Source: CBETVX01 sp965539935 (GTDB taxonomy: Bacteria > Bacillota > Clostridia > Peptostreptococcales > Caminicellaceae). Taken from it: a stretch of DNA of 39,829 bases. Position 1 is the stretch's first letter. Every line of letters starts with the position of its first letter. A program made the position numbers and the translations under genes. The DNA lies in the NCBI GenBank assembly GCA_965539935.1, contig CBETVX010000026.1, forward strand, positions 1-39,829, read 5' to 3'. Below the pieces are notes generated by a model. That model was not told the DNA's origin and did not search any database. It was given only the letters and a program-made list of their open reading frames with translations. Shown here piece by piece: positions 1 to 7,370 of this stretch.

Positions 1-790
1 TATTTATATAGCTAAACATTGTAATAATAACCATATTCATATAGTTACTATTTTTATGTATTTTGCAACTACGCTCTAGCGTTATATTTTTAAATCTATA
101 TTTATCAAATCTAATAAATACTCTACTAAGTACATATTTATTTATAATTAGTTGATATATTCCAATATATATCACATTATGCAAAATCACATTTACTTTC
201 ATAAAATTAAACCTATTTACATAGTATATATATAACAACAAAACAAAAAAACCAATAAGCTCACCAAACATATACACTGAATAATTACTCAATCTATCTA
301 TTAACCTAAACATTTGGTCAAAAGAATCGAGGATAGTTTCTTTAAGTTTTTGATATCCAAAATACTCTAATAAAGGTGGTGCATATAAAATAGAAAAAGT
401 CATACCAAAACCTATTATCAATCCTAATTGCTCTTGAATTCCATTAGGAATAAATATTATAAATTTATGGAAAACATTTATTATTAAACTTATTGTGATA
501 ATAAAATACATTACTCCTGTAAGTATGTATATTATTAATCTTTTTATAACTTTAACTACATTATCAGCAATTATACCACTTTTTTCTTCTCCTACACCAT
601 TATTTATTAAAGATTTCCGTATATTCTTTTTTACATTTTTTAAAGATGCATAAAAATTAGTTGCATCTATATTATTCATTAATTCAAAACTATTATTACC
701 CATAACGAAAATAGCATTTAATGGCTTTATTAAAAAAAATAGGCTGCAAAAAGGTATTAATATAATAATTATGAATATAAAAATAAACAT
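1..790 (-). CDS. Membrane protein, C-terminus beyond the window edge
   Basis: An uninterrupted reading frame of about 263 codons starts at an ATG at 790 behind a good ribosome binding site (AGGTGG, about 5 bases upstream) and runs off the left edge without a stop. The first 25 or so residues are almost purely hydrophobic (MFIFIFIIIILIP), so they form a signal anchor or first membrane helix. Further hydrophobic stretches lie near residues 95-120, 125-150 and 195-215, separated by short charged loops. I do not recognise the family. It follows the graspetide operon on the same strand after a 156-base gap, so it may be transcribed with it and could serve export or immunity. That role is inference from position only. 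Confidence 0.6.
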   Translation of the reverse strand, partial: MFIFIFIIIILIPFCSLFFLIKPLNAIFVMGNNSFELMNNIDATNFYASLKNVKKNIRKSLINNGVGEEKSGIIADNVVKVIKRLIIYILTGVMYFIITISLIINVFHKFIIFIPNGIQEQLGLIIGFGMTFSILYAPPLLEYFGYQKLKETILDSFDQMFRLIDRLSNYSVYMFGELIGFFVLLLYIYYVNRFNFMKVNVILHNVIYIGIYQLIINKYVLSRVFIRFDKYRFKNITLERSCKIHKNSNYMNMVIITMFSYIN

Positions 791-946
791 ATTTCCACCT
801 CTGATTTAACACTTGGTATTCATTATACTATCACAATTTGTTTTTTTAAGTTTAAGTAACTACATCTATTCATGTACCTATCAATTTATATGATTTATTT
901 TGCCTACTTACTATTAGACTGTAACTTTTTATTTTCTTTCTCATTA

Positions 947-1834
947 TTAATAGGTGTTTTCTTTTACCTTTAATTCTTCTAAGCTCTTTAAAACTTCTTT
1001 AAAATCGGTTTTTAGATTTTCTAACTCATTGTTAAGTTGCTGTATCTCCAAATATAAATTATCTTTGTTATCTAAATTTTTAATATTATCTGTAATCTTT
1101 TCCAACAATAGATTATTCTTATCTAACGTTTCTTCAATTTTATTTAAATTTATTGGGTTATCAATTTTTATTTCTTTTGGTCCAGTATCACTAAAATATC
1201 CATTTATACCCACTAAAAATCCAATAATACAAACAGTTATTGCAATAGTCAATGTGTACCTTGCTGCTTTTAAAATATCCGCTGTATTATCCGCAACATT
1301 TTGATTAAAAATAGCTGAATTTAACATTTTTTTTGCTATGACTCTTTTATCAAAGTTATCACTTGCATTATTGTTACTAAAATCATAAACTGAAGGTAGA
1401 AATAAGGATTGCCTCCCCTTTACATTAACACATCTAAACGATATTATTATTGATAATATTAAAAATATAATTGACGCTAATAATAAAATTTTAGTTCCAA
1501 TTGAATTAGTATTTATAAATGCAAATGATATAAACGCAAATAATGCTGTGATATATGATAGTAGTTTTAAAGACTTATCTTCTAAATTATCTATTCTATT
1601 ATTTGCATCATCATAAAATTGCTTACATGTCATATAAATTATTTCTGTATCCTGCGATTCAAAGTCTGGTAATTCATTAGGTGGATACTGTGGCCTCTTA
1701 TGAAAGGATATTGCGTGCATAAAAATTTCTTTAAAATCAAAAAACATTCTTTTTAACTTACTAAATTTAAATTTTTCTCTTTCTATCGATGGACTTAAAT
1801 ATTTATCTTGCCAACTCATTTCTTCTTCATTCAT
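947..1834 (-). CDS. Three-helix membrane protein with C-terminal coiled coil
   Basis: This 295-residue protein has a soluble, charged N-terminus (1-85), hydrophobic helices at about 91-108, 114-133 and 193-211, and a Leu/Glu/Lys/Asn-rich coiled coil from about 228 to 290. The segment just before helix 1 (NRIDNLEDKSLKLLSY) resembles the amphipathic entry of Pycsar-type or SLATT-type membrane effectors, where an acidic residue and a Lys/Ala-rich turn lead into paired helices. That resemblance is by eye and weak. The gene starts 12 bases after the ATP-grasp stop, with its own AAAGGAG site, so it is the last clear member of the RiPP operon. Possible roles are self-immunity, export, or a membrane-disrupting effector. 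None is shown by the sequence. Confidence 0.7.
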   Translation of the reverse strand: MNEEEMSWQDKYLSPSIEREKFKFSKLKRMFFDFKEIFMHAISFHKRPQYPPNELPDFESQDTEIIYMTCKQFYDDANNRIDNLEDKSLKLLSYITALFAFISFAFINTNSIGTKILLLASIIFLILSIIISFRCVNVKGRQSLFLPSVYDFSNNNASDNFDKRVIAKKMLNSAIFNQNVADNTADILKAARYTLTIAITVCIIGFLVGINGYFSDTGPKEIKIDNPINLNKIEETLDKNNLLLEKITDNIKNLDNKDNLYLEIQQLNNELENLKTDFKEVLKSLEELKVKENTY

Positions 1835-1846
1835 TTTATTACTCCT

Positions 1847-2791
1847 TTACTTCATAAGTTCATCAATAATTGCTTCACTTATTGGTATATTAAGTTCTCT
1901 TTCTAACCACACCCATTCTCCAGCAGGATTAGTTTCTAGAAAATAATATTCTCCAGCAGTAGTTAAAATAAAATCAAAAGCTGAATAAATAAGATTTAAT
2001 TCTTTATGAAGTTTAAAGATAAGCTCTTTAATTTTTGTAGGCAATTGATGTATTTTATATGTCTTATTTAAATTTGGTTTTCTCCAATCAATTTTATTAT
2101 TTTCATCCGTATCAATTTCAACAGCAAAAATTCTATCACCAATAACTGTGGCTCTTATATCTCTATAATTATCAATCTTTTCTTGTATCAATACTGGTGA
2201 TTCAAATATCTCTTTATCATCAATGGATTCATAATTAATAACCTTAGATGTATAAATTGAATATATACCATCCTTAGTAACTTGCAATCCATGAGATATT
2301 GGTTTTATTATACATTCATTATTTTCTTTAATGAATGATATTACTTTAGATGGATTATTTGACCCCAACGTTCTAGGAACATTAAATCCTATTTTTTTAG
2401 CAACCGTTAATTGATATATCTTTCTTTCTGCTTTATAAGTTGCAAATACAGGATTAATCCATTTAGCATCCATTGATAAATACAACCCTTCTAAGAAATC
2501 TCTCCTTTCTCTATTTATAAAAGTCGTATCATTAAAGTTTACTGCTTTAGGGAAAATACTAGGTGCTCTCCTAAAATATACTGATTTAATTTCTTTCAAG
2601 TTATAAATATAATTACTATATTTTAACTCAATACTATTATCTAACACATACGATAATCTAAAATTTGTAATATCTTCAGAATTTATACGCAAATACTGTA
2701 TATCTCTTTTTGCTAATTTTAGTATTAAATAATCTATAGCAAAATCATCTTTATTTGTAATTAACAATATTTTAGGAGATATATTAATCAT
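1847..2791 (-). CDS. ATP-grasp peptide maturase (graspetide synthetase, MvdD/MvdC-like)
   Basis: The 314 residues have the architecture of graspetide ATP-grasp ligases, which use ATP to activate Asp/Glu side chains and form esters with Thr/Ser hydroxyls (or amides with Lys) in a precursor peptide. Visible landmarks are the N-terminal pre-ATP-grasp region with the YFRR motif at 72-75, NP at 113-114, the nucleotide-binding Lys in IIKPISHG (162-168), the QEKIDNYRDIRATV stretch (203-216) and the C-terminal metal-binding ETNPAGEW (286-293). The last motif closely matches the family's NPxGxW signature. Length is normal for the family. Its ATG overlaps the precursor stop as ATGA (2788-2791), indicating translational coupling. 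There is one ligase only, so a single enzyme probably makes all rings. Confidence 0.9.
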   Translation of the reverse strand: MINISPKILLITNKDDFAIDYLILKLAKRDIQYLRINSEDITNFRLSYVLDNSIELKYSNYIYNLKEIKSVYFRRAPSIFPKAVNFNDTTFINRERRDFLEGLYLSMDAKWINPVFATYKAERKIYQLTVAKKIGFNVPRTLGSNNPSKVISFIKENNECIIKPISHGLQVTKDGIYSIYTSKVINYESIDDKEIFESPVLIQEKIDNYRDIRATVIGDRIFAVEIDTDENNKIDWRKPNLNKTYKIHQLPTKIKELIFKLHKELNLIYSAFDFILTTAGEYYFLETNPAGEWVWLERELNIPISEAIIDELMK

Positions 2792-3270
2792 GATTGTTCA
2801 CTCCTATCAATTGATTCCCTTGTAAATGTAATCAATGATTGGTGTAAAGACATAGTTTCGTCATTAGTATTTCCCATAGAACTTTCTGACCTGTCTATTC
2901 CTTCTCTAGTTTTAGTTAATAATGTCTTTCCCACATTATTAAAACTCATAATTTCATTACTAAAATGTTCACTTACTGCTTGTTCTGACCTATCTATTCC
3001 TTCTCTTGTAGCTGTAATCGTTGTTTTATCTATTTCCAAAGTATGCATATTATAACAAGAACCTTCCGACCTGTCTATGCTTTCCCTTGTTTCTGTTATA
3101 AGTGTCTGACACTTCTCTTCAATTCCTTTATTTTCAATATACTTCTTTATTAATGGTTGTCCATTTATATTCCACAATCCAGATATAAAATCATAATCAA
3201 CCTCTTGAAAATTTGTGCTCTCACCCTTTTCACATTCCATCCTATAATATAATAATGGTGACTTCTGCAC
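2788..3270 (-). CDS. Graspetide precursor with four TxTRExIDRSE core repeats
   Basis: This 160-residue peptide starts at a GTG (3270) eight bases behind AAGGGGG; an internal ATG at 3240 is a weaker choice. Residues 1-57 form a putative leader containing a DFISGLWNINGQPLI segment. The rest carries four near-identical blocks at residues 59-69, 86-96, 119-129 and 148-158 with the pattern T-x-T-R-E-[S/G]-I-D-R-S-E. They are separated by variable Ser/Asn/Met-rich linkers, at 27-, 33- and 29-residue periods. Conserved Thr/Ser hydroxyls beside conserved Glu/Asp are what omega-ester-forming ATP-grasp enzymes act on, and the next gene is such an enzyme. A four-block peptide resembles multi-repeat graspetides such as plesiocin in layout, but the motif differs from TTxxxxEE. 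The ring connectivity cannot be deduced from sequence. No Gly-Gly cleavage site is seen between leader and core. Confidence 0.88.
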   Translation of the reverse strand: MQKSPLLYYRMECEKGESTNFQEVDYDFISGLWNINGQPLIKKYIENKGIEEKCQTLITETRESIDRSEGSCYNMHTLEIDKTTITATREGIDRSEQAVSEHFSNEIMSFNNVGKTLLTKTREGIDRSESSMGNTNDETMSLHQSLITFTRESIDRSEQS

Positions 3271-3314
3271 TTTAAAATCCCCCTTTCTTATATAAAAGTT
3301 CTATTAAAATAGTA

Positions 3315-3584
3315 TTATTTTAATGTATTCATCATTCTCATTCCAACAGCTCCTAATGAGCTATCATTATAATAACCTAATGGCCTATCAAAATTACAAT
3401 CCATAGTAATTTCTTTTATGACACCGTCTAAATATTTTATATTCATATACCCTTCTTGATTAAAGAATTTAATCTTAAAAAAATAAGTGCTATCTTCCAT
3501 TCTTTCGAAATAGAAATTAAAGTTATTCCAATATTTTATAATTTTCTTCCCTGTTCCAGCTCCCCCTGTTAGTCTTTTAGCCAT
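3315..3584 (-). CDS. Small conserved-looking protein of unknown function, upstream of the RiPP precursor
   Basis: This 89-residue protein has an ATG at 3584 behind a very strong ribosome binding site (GGGGAGGAG, about 7 bases upstream). Its stop lies 44 bases before the precursor start, so it is probably the first intact gene of the graspetide operon. The N-terminus (MAKRLTGGAGTGKK) is basic and Gly-rich, but it is not a full Walker A motif because no ATPase domain follows. The middle is rich in aromatic residues and beta-prone (YWNNFNFYFER, YFFKIKFF), and the end is GAVGMRMMNTLK. I do not recognise the family. It could be a short tailoring or immunity factor, or the tail of a polymorphic-toxin-like domain; the sequence does not decide. 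Confidence 0.55.
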   Translation of the reverse strand: MAKRLTGGAGTGKKIIKYWNNFNFYFERMEDSTYFFKIKFFNQEGYMNIKYLDGVIKEITMDCNFDRPLGYYNDSSLGAVGMRMMNTLK

Positions 3585-3618
3585 ATGATCTACTCCTCCC
3601 CTTTAATTTATAATTTCA

Positions 3619-4026
3619 TTATTTTATTACTTCATAATTCCACTTGCTATAATCTTCAACATCTGATTCCATCCAAGGCAGATAAATTTCATAATCAATT
3701 CCATGAATTAAATCTATCTTATCCATCGTATAACTTGTTGTATAAAGACAAAGAAGTATCGGATTCTTTTGTTTTTTAGTTACTGTAATATCAGTAAGTA
3801 AGTTCATTTCTATTCTACCATCTAATGTTACTTCTTCTTTTTTTAATCTTTTAATTAATTTATCACCAAATATATTAGTGATTGGTCCATCCTAAATTAT
3901 TTAAAGTAGATACTAAAATTGAAATGCCTTTATTTTCTTATTTTGAAATATGAAAAGTATATTGTATAGTCTTCTTTAATTATCTTCGTTAGGTCCATAA
4001 TTATCAATAAGTACTCTTTTCCTCAT
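3619..4026 (-). pseudogene. Decayed gene of unknown family (frameshifted)
   Basis: An ATG at 4026 behind GGAGGCG opens a frame coding for MRKRVLIDNYGPNEDN and then stops at 3976-3978. A second open frame from 3894 to the stop at 3619 (91 codons) has convincing coding character and ends in MESDVEDYSKWNYEVIK. It follows directly on a TAG and lacks any start with a ribosome binding site; its first ATG is internal, at 3807. Between them, pieces of other frames (KEDYTIYFSYFKIRK) look like the missing middle. The simplest reading is one gene of roughly 130 codons broken by at least two frameshifts or stops. I do not recognise the family. It lies between the transposon remnant and the RiPP operon, in the same direction. 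Confidence 0.5.
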
Positions 4027-4509
4027 AAATACGCCTCCATTTAATAAGTATCTGAATAGTTTTACATTTTATTATTTGTTCTTATTTTAACGCATTTTCT
4101 AAGAATTTTCTACAATTCAACTTTATTTTGTTATTTTTAGCAAAATAGCCATGTAGAAATATATCATTCCTATATCTCTACATGACTATCAATATAATCA
4201 ATTATACTTTTATTTTTTCGTTACATCAGCTCTATAAATAGTCCACCCTCCATATAATGCTGAAATGCAACAATTTACAACTGGAGTGAACAAAAGTCAA
4301 AAACACAATAATACTAAATATAAATTTCTGTTTTTTTATCTTCTAAATTTAAATCTAAACATATCCAATATTGTTTATGTTCCTTTGAGTTATCATCTTT
4401 ATATTTTTTCAAATATGTATTCTCCACAATTGCAGACGTAATTAATAACATTATGCTAATATCGTAGTTGATACATATAATTCTATTGTCATAACTATAC
4501 CTCCTTTAA
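4027..4509. other. Degraded AT-rich stretch without an intact gene
   Basis: No open frame longer than about 60 codons with a start is present. On the minus strand a good ribosome binding site (AAAGGAGG at 4499-4507) precedes an ATG at 4492 that codes only for MTIELYVSTTILA. The overlapping frame ending at the TAG at 4314-4316 reads NYDISIMLLITSAIVEN and then a charged tail, so a small gene has probably lost its frame here. The stretch also holds one strong hairpin, listed separately. It appears to be decayed accessory DNA next to the Tn7-like remnant. Confidence 0.35.
4147..4187 (-). terminator. Strong hairpin, possible transcript end
   Basis: AGCCATGTAGAAATATA at 4147-4163 pairs with TATATCTCTACATGACT at 4171-4187, giving a 17-pair stem (two G-U pairs when read on the minus strand) and a 7-base loop. 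On the minus strand it is followed by ATTTTGC rather than a clean U-tract, so it is a weak intrinsic terminator. It could also be a palindromic remnant of a mobile element. Confidence 0.35.
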
Positions 4510-5325
4510 ATTATCTATATAAATATTTTTCAACTTCATCAATCAATTCTTCTAATCTGAAAACCCCTTACGCTTTCTTTTTTATCATCTAAGTATTCTT
4601 TTGTTAAGGGCATCTTGTCTAGATGTTTTTCAATCATTGATTTTATCCCTAATTTGCTACCAACAAGAATCCTTACTATCCCAGTCTATTCTTGTATTTT
4701 TATTAGTAGTTCTTTTTTAAATAGGTGAATTTTCATTGAGCCAATGTCTATCATTCCTATATAGCCATGTATATAGGAATTTATCCATCTCTCTAAGTTC
4801 TATCTTGCTTTTATTGATATTTTCCTGCATTAACTTCAGCCATATTTTTCTTTTTTCTTTCAATGTTTCTTCATTATAATTGTCTTTTTCACCATAATTA
4901 TCAGCAGTATTTAACATTAGCTTTTTAGCGTATTTTTTTATGGTAGCAGGGTCAGCCTGTAGTCTTCTAGCCATTTCCCTTAAACTTAAATCAGACTCTA
5001 TCAGCTCTTTGAGTTTTTCTTCCCATACTTGTCCATATTCTTTCATTTTTCCAATCTTATATATATATATATATATCAGTTTCAGTTTTATCTGGACCAG
5101 TCCTTGTATACATAAATCCACAGCTACATTTAAATACTCCTATAGGTCTTTTCGCCTCATTACTATATCTTACATCAACCTTATCAATAACAGACTTTAA
5201 TTAATTACTACAAGTAATATTTAAGCATGGATATGGTCCCTTATTAATAAGAGACCCCTGTATTCTTATCTTTAAATAAATCAAAATTTAAATAATCTTT
5301 CTTTATTTCATCTTGAACATTAAAT
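4510..5325 (-). pseudogene. tnsD: TnsD/TniQ-family transposition protein, C-terminal remnant
   Basis: Several frames joined together read as the C-terminal part of a Tn7-like target selector. They include DYLNFDLFKDKNTG, then LINKGPYPCLN, a FKCSCGFMYTRTGPDK zinc-ribbon-like segment, a helix-turn-helix-like LSLREMARRLQADPATIKKY, WLYRNDRHWLNENSP, and EKHLDKMPLTKEYLDD followed by GFQIRRI. These match the conserved blocks of TnsD C-termini as I know them. The gene is dead: there is a shift at the C-run at 5255-5258, a TAA at 5201-5203, another shift in the (TA)n tract at 5058-5076, and further stops after 4717. The longest surviving frame is 4717-5121 (134 codons). The N-terminal TniQ domain is missing, and the fragment abuts truncated tnsA. 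Confidence 0.8.
5058..5076. repeat. (TA)n dinucleotide tract inside the tnsD remnant
   Basis: Nineteen bases of alternating T and A sit where the TnsD reading frame changes between TGPDKTETD and KIGKMKEYG. Expansion or contraction of the tract by slippage is the likely cause of the frame loss at this point. Confidence 0.8.
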
Positions 5326-5578
5326 ATGGGAAAAGCTCCTTTATATCGATGATTCCATCCTGCCAATCTAATAGATAAAAATATTTTGTTTGCATATCCG
5401 TAAATAAATGATGAATTCTCTTAGTTTTCCAACCTAAAACTCTAGTAACACGCCCTAGCGAAGGAAAATCTTGAATCCGTAGCAAAGGTTTATAATCTCT
5501 ACCATCACCAGCACCACATCCCTCTATTATAAATCTTTCTTTTTTCTCCTTAGTCCAATCTAGTTTTTGTTTTCCCAT
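5303..5578 (-). pseudogene. tnsA: TnsA endonuclease, N-terminal fragment of a Tn7-like element
   Basis: This frame of 91 codons starts at ATG 5578 behind AGGAGGGTAAAG and reads as the start of TnsA, the PD-(D/E)xK nuclease that cuts the 5' ends of Tn7-like elements. Family landmarks are WTKEKKERFI, DYKPLLRIQDFPSLGR, VLGWKTKRIHH and YFYLLDWQDGIIDIKELFPY. It stops at 5303, shortly after KELFPY, so the C-terminal half of the catalytic domain and the TnsC-binding domain are lost. In another frame the sequence continues directly as TnsD-like DEIKKDYLNFDLF. A large deletion (rest of tnsA, tnsB, tnsC, start of tnsD) therefore ends near 5320. The start and ribosome binding site are intact, so a short peptide could still be made, but it should be inactive. 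Confidence 0.82.
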
Positions 5579-5613
5579 CTTTACCCTCCTATCAGAATTT
5601 TATTTTTAAGCAA

Positions 5614-5682
5614 ACAAAAAGAGCCTTTCCATTTATGCAAATCCAATATTTTTTATTGAACTTTGCTCTAAATGAAAGACTC
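5614..5682 (-). terminator. Terminator of the kinase operon
   Basis: On the minus strand a stem forms from 5682-5669 (GAGTCTTTCATTTA) and 5635-5621 (TAAATGGAAAGGCTC), enclosing a roughly 33-base AT-rich loop and followed by TTTTTGTTTG. It lies about 150 bases past the kinase stop codon, between that gene and the tnsA remnant, and separates the two blocks. Confidence 0.6.
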
Positions 5683-5836
5683 TTATCTTTTCATATTATT
5701 TTGTTATAATTTCTTACGACTTTATTATACCGCTTATCTTTTCAAATTACATCCACATTTTCATCATTTATCAATACAGTAATTTTACCTATTTAAAATA
5801 ATTTTAATAGTAATACCATCTAATTTAACTTTAGAA

Positions 5837-7330
5837 CTATAATCTCATATAAACATCTCTATGTTTCTTAACTCTTATTTTTTCAATAAAACTAATAATA
5901 ACTTCATCATTCAGCTCTTTGTACTGCTGCAATTCACATAAATATTTATCATTTTCTTCTAGAATAGAATTACTCCATTCAGTACCTATTACATAATATT
6001 TTTCTGAATTATATCTATCTCGATAATCTTGCTCAAATTCTGATATTTTAAATACTTCTCCGTTAATTTCGACATATCCACAATCAGTAATACTAGGATC
6101 AACCAAATATTTATCATCTAAAATAGTTGCATGTGTATATTCTTCTCCATCAATAATAAATGGTTCAATATTCTCCACCTTAGAATTTAATATTATTAGG
6201 TCAGTATATAAATCCTCACTATGATACAACCATACATTCTCTATCTCTAAATCATGTTGATTAATCAATACTCTTCCTTCACTACAGTACTTTAATCTAT
6301 TTATATCATTATTTCTACTTCCAGTATTAAACCATAGTTCTCTTTTAAATCTTCTTTTATTAATATTATTTATCAATCTCTCAATAACTTCTAAGTTATC
6401 AATCTTCTGTACCTTCTTATATGCTTTAGGATATGTAGCAACGATTGCTTCACCTAATAAGTGCATTTCATCAAAAGCGTCAGGTTTTTTTCTACTTTCA
6501 ACTAAATCTTTTTTATGCTTCCAGATTTCATCTATTGATTGATACCTTCCAGAAGCATCATTACAAATGCATTTATTAATTATAATATCTAATACCTCTA
6601 TTTCCTCTTCATCATAAAATTCTGTAAATCTCTTTCTATTAGTTCCTTTATGTGTTCTTCCAAACACAAACCATTGGCAAATTTGCCCTAAAGCATATAT
6701 ATCCATTGAAGGTTCAGGTTTATTATCTATTCCTTTTATGGATTGTTCTGGAGACGAGAAATCATAGTTTGCTAAACGTTCACTCTTTTCTGTTTCAGCT
6801 TTCAATTTATATATTTCTGGATTATAACTAGCTATACCAAAATCCGCTAATTTATAATTTCCATTATTATCAACCAAAATATTCTCTGGCTTTAAATCCC
6901 TATGTACTATTCCATTTTTATGGATATAATTTAATGTTTTTGTCAAAAAATCAAATAGTTTATATAGTTCTTCTATAGTAGGTTTTATAGATTTTCTAAA
7001 ACTTTTTAATGATTCCTTGTACTTTTTCATAATAATCATAGGTACAATTAAATCATCTTCTAGCATTAACTCTTCATAATTAATATAACTTACTATTCCA
7101 TCTGTATGTCCTAATAAATTAATATTAAAATACTCTGCTTTAAATCTCTGTAGTTTCTTATTTCCTGATTCGGCTAAAAATTTAATCGCTACGTCCTTTC
7201 CATTTTGTTCACCAGAATAAACTAATCCATTTCCACCTTGTCCAATTTGCTTCAAACTTTTAACAACACCTAATTTTAATTGTAATTCCTTATCATTTTT
7301 CTTAATATACTCACTTATTTTTTTCTTCAA
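5837..7330 (-). CDS. Ser/Thr protein kinase with unknown C-terminal domain
   Basis: This 497-residue protein has a complete eukaryotic-type kinase domain. Its landmarks are the glycine loop GQGGNGLVY (30-38), ATP-binding Lys50 in VAIKF, catalytic HRDLKPEN (143-150, Asp145), DFG at 163-165, an SPEQ substrate-loop motif (193-196) and MDIYALG (209-215). It should therefore be active and phosphorylate Ser/Thr on unknown partners. There is no membrane helix and no PASTA domain, so it is a cytoplasmic kinase unlike PrkC. The C-terminal 200 residues (about 290-497) match nothing I recognise. The start is a TTG at 7330 behind GAAGGTGA. It follows the HEPN/zinc-ribbon gene by 40 bases in the same direction, suggesting one operon. 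Stand-alone kinases next to nucleases occur in phage-defence loci; here that is inference. Confidence 0.9.
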   Translation of the reverse strand: MKKKISEYIKKNDKELQLKLGVVKSLKQIGQGGNGLVYSGEQNGKDVAIKFLAESGNKKLQRFKAEYFNINLLGHTDGIVSYINYEELMLEDDLIVPMIIMKKYKESLKSFRKSIKPTIEELYKLFDFLTKTLNYIHKNGIVHRDLKPENILVDNNGNYKLADFGIASYNPEIYKLKAETEKSERLANYDFSSPEQSIKGIDNKPEPSMDIYALGQICQWFVFGRTHKGTNRKRFTEFYDEEEIEVLDIIINKCICNDASGRYQSIDEIWKHKKDLVESRKKPDAFDEMHLLGEAIVATYPKAYKKVQKIDNLEVIERLINNINKRRFKRELWFNTGSRNNDINRLKYCSEGRVLINQHDLEIENVWLYHSEDLYTDLIILNSKVENIEPFIIDGEEYTHATILDDKYLVDPSITDCGYVEINGEVFKISEFEQDYRDRYNSEKYYVIGTEWSNSILEENDKYLCELQQYKELNDEVIISFIEKIRVKKHRDVYMRL

Positions 7331-7370
7331 TATATCACCTTCATATTATTGGTTTATTTAAATTATATAT

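Noticed and set aside
3585..3779. Plus-strand frame of 64 codons
   Set aside because: It runs opposite a better supported minus-strand frame, has no ribosome binding site, and its hydrophobic content comes from the complementary strand.
3315..4026. Toxin/immunity pair made of the 89-residue gene and the broken gene upstream
   Set aside because: The layout is suggestive, but neither protein shows a recognisable toxin or immunity domain.
5621..5682. Inverted repeat as a possible transposon end next to the tnsA remnant
   Set aside because: On the minus strand it is followed by a U-rich run and sits just past the kinase gene, so an intrinsic terminator explains it better.
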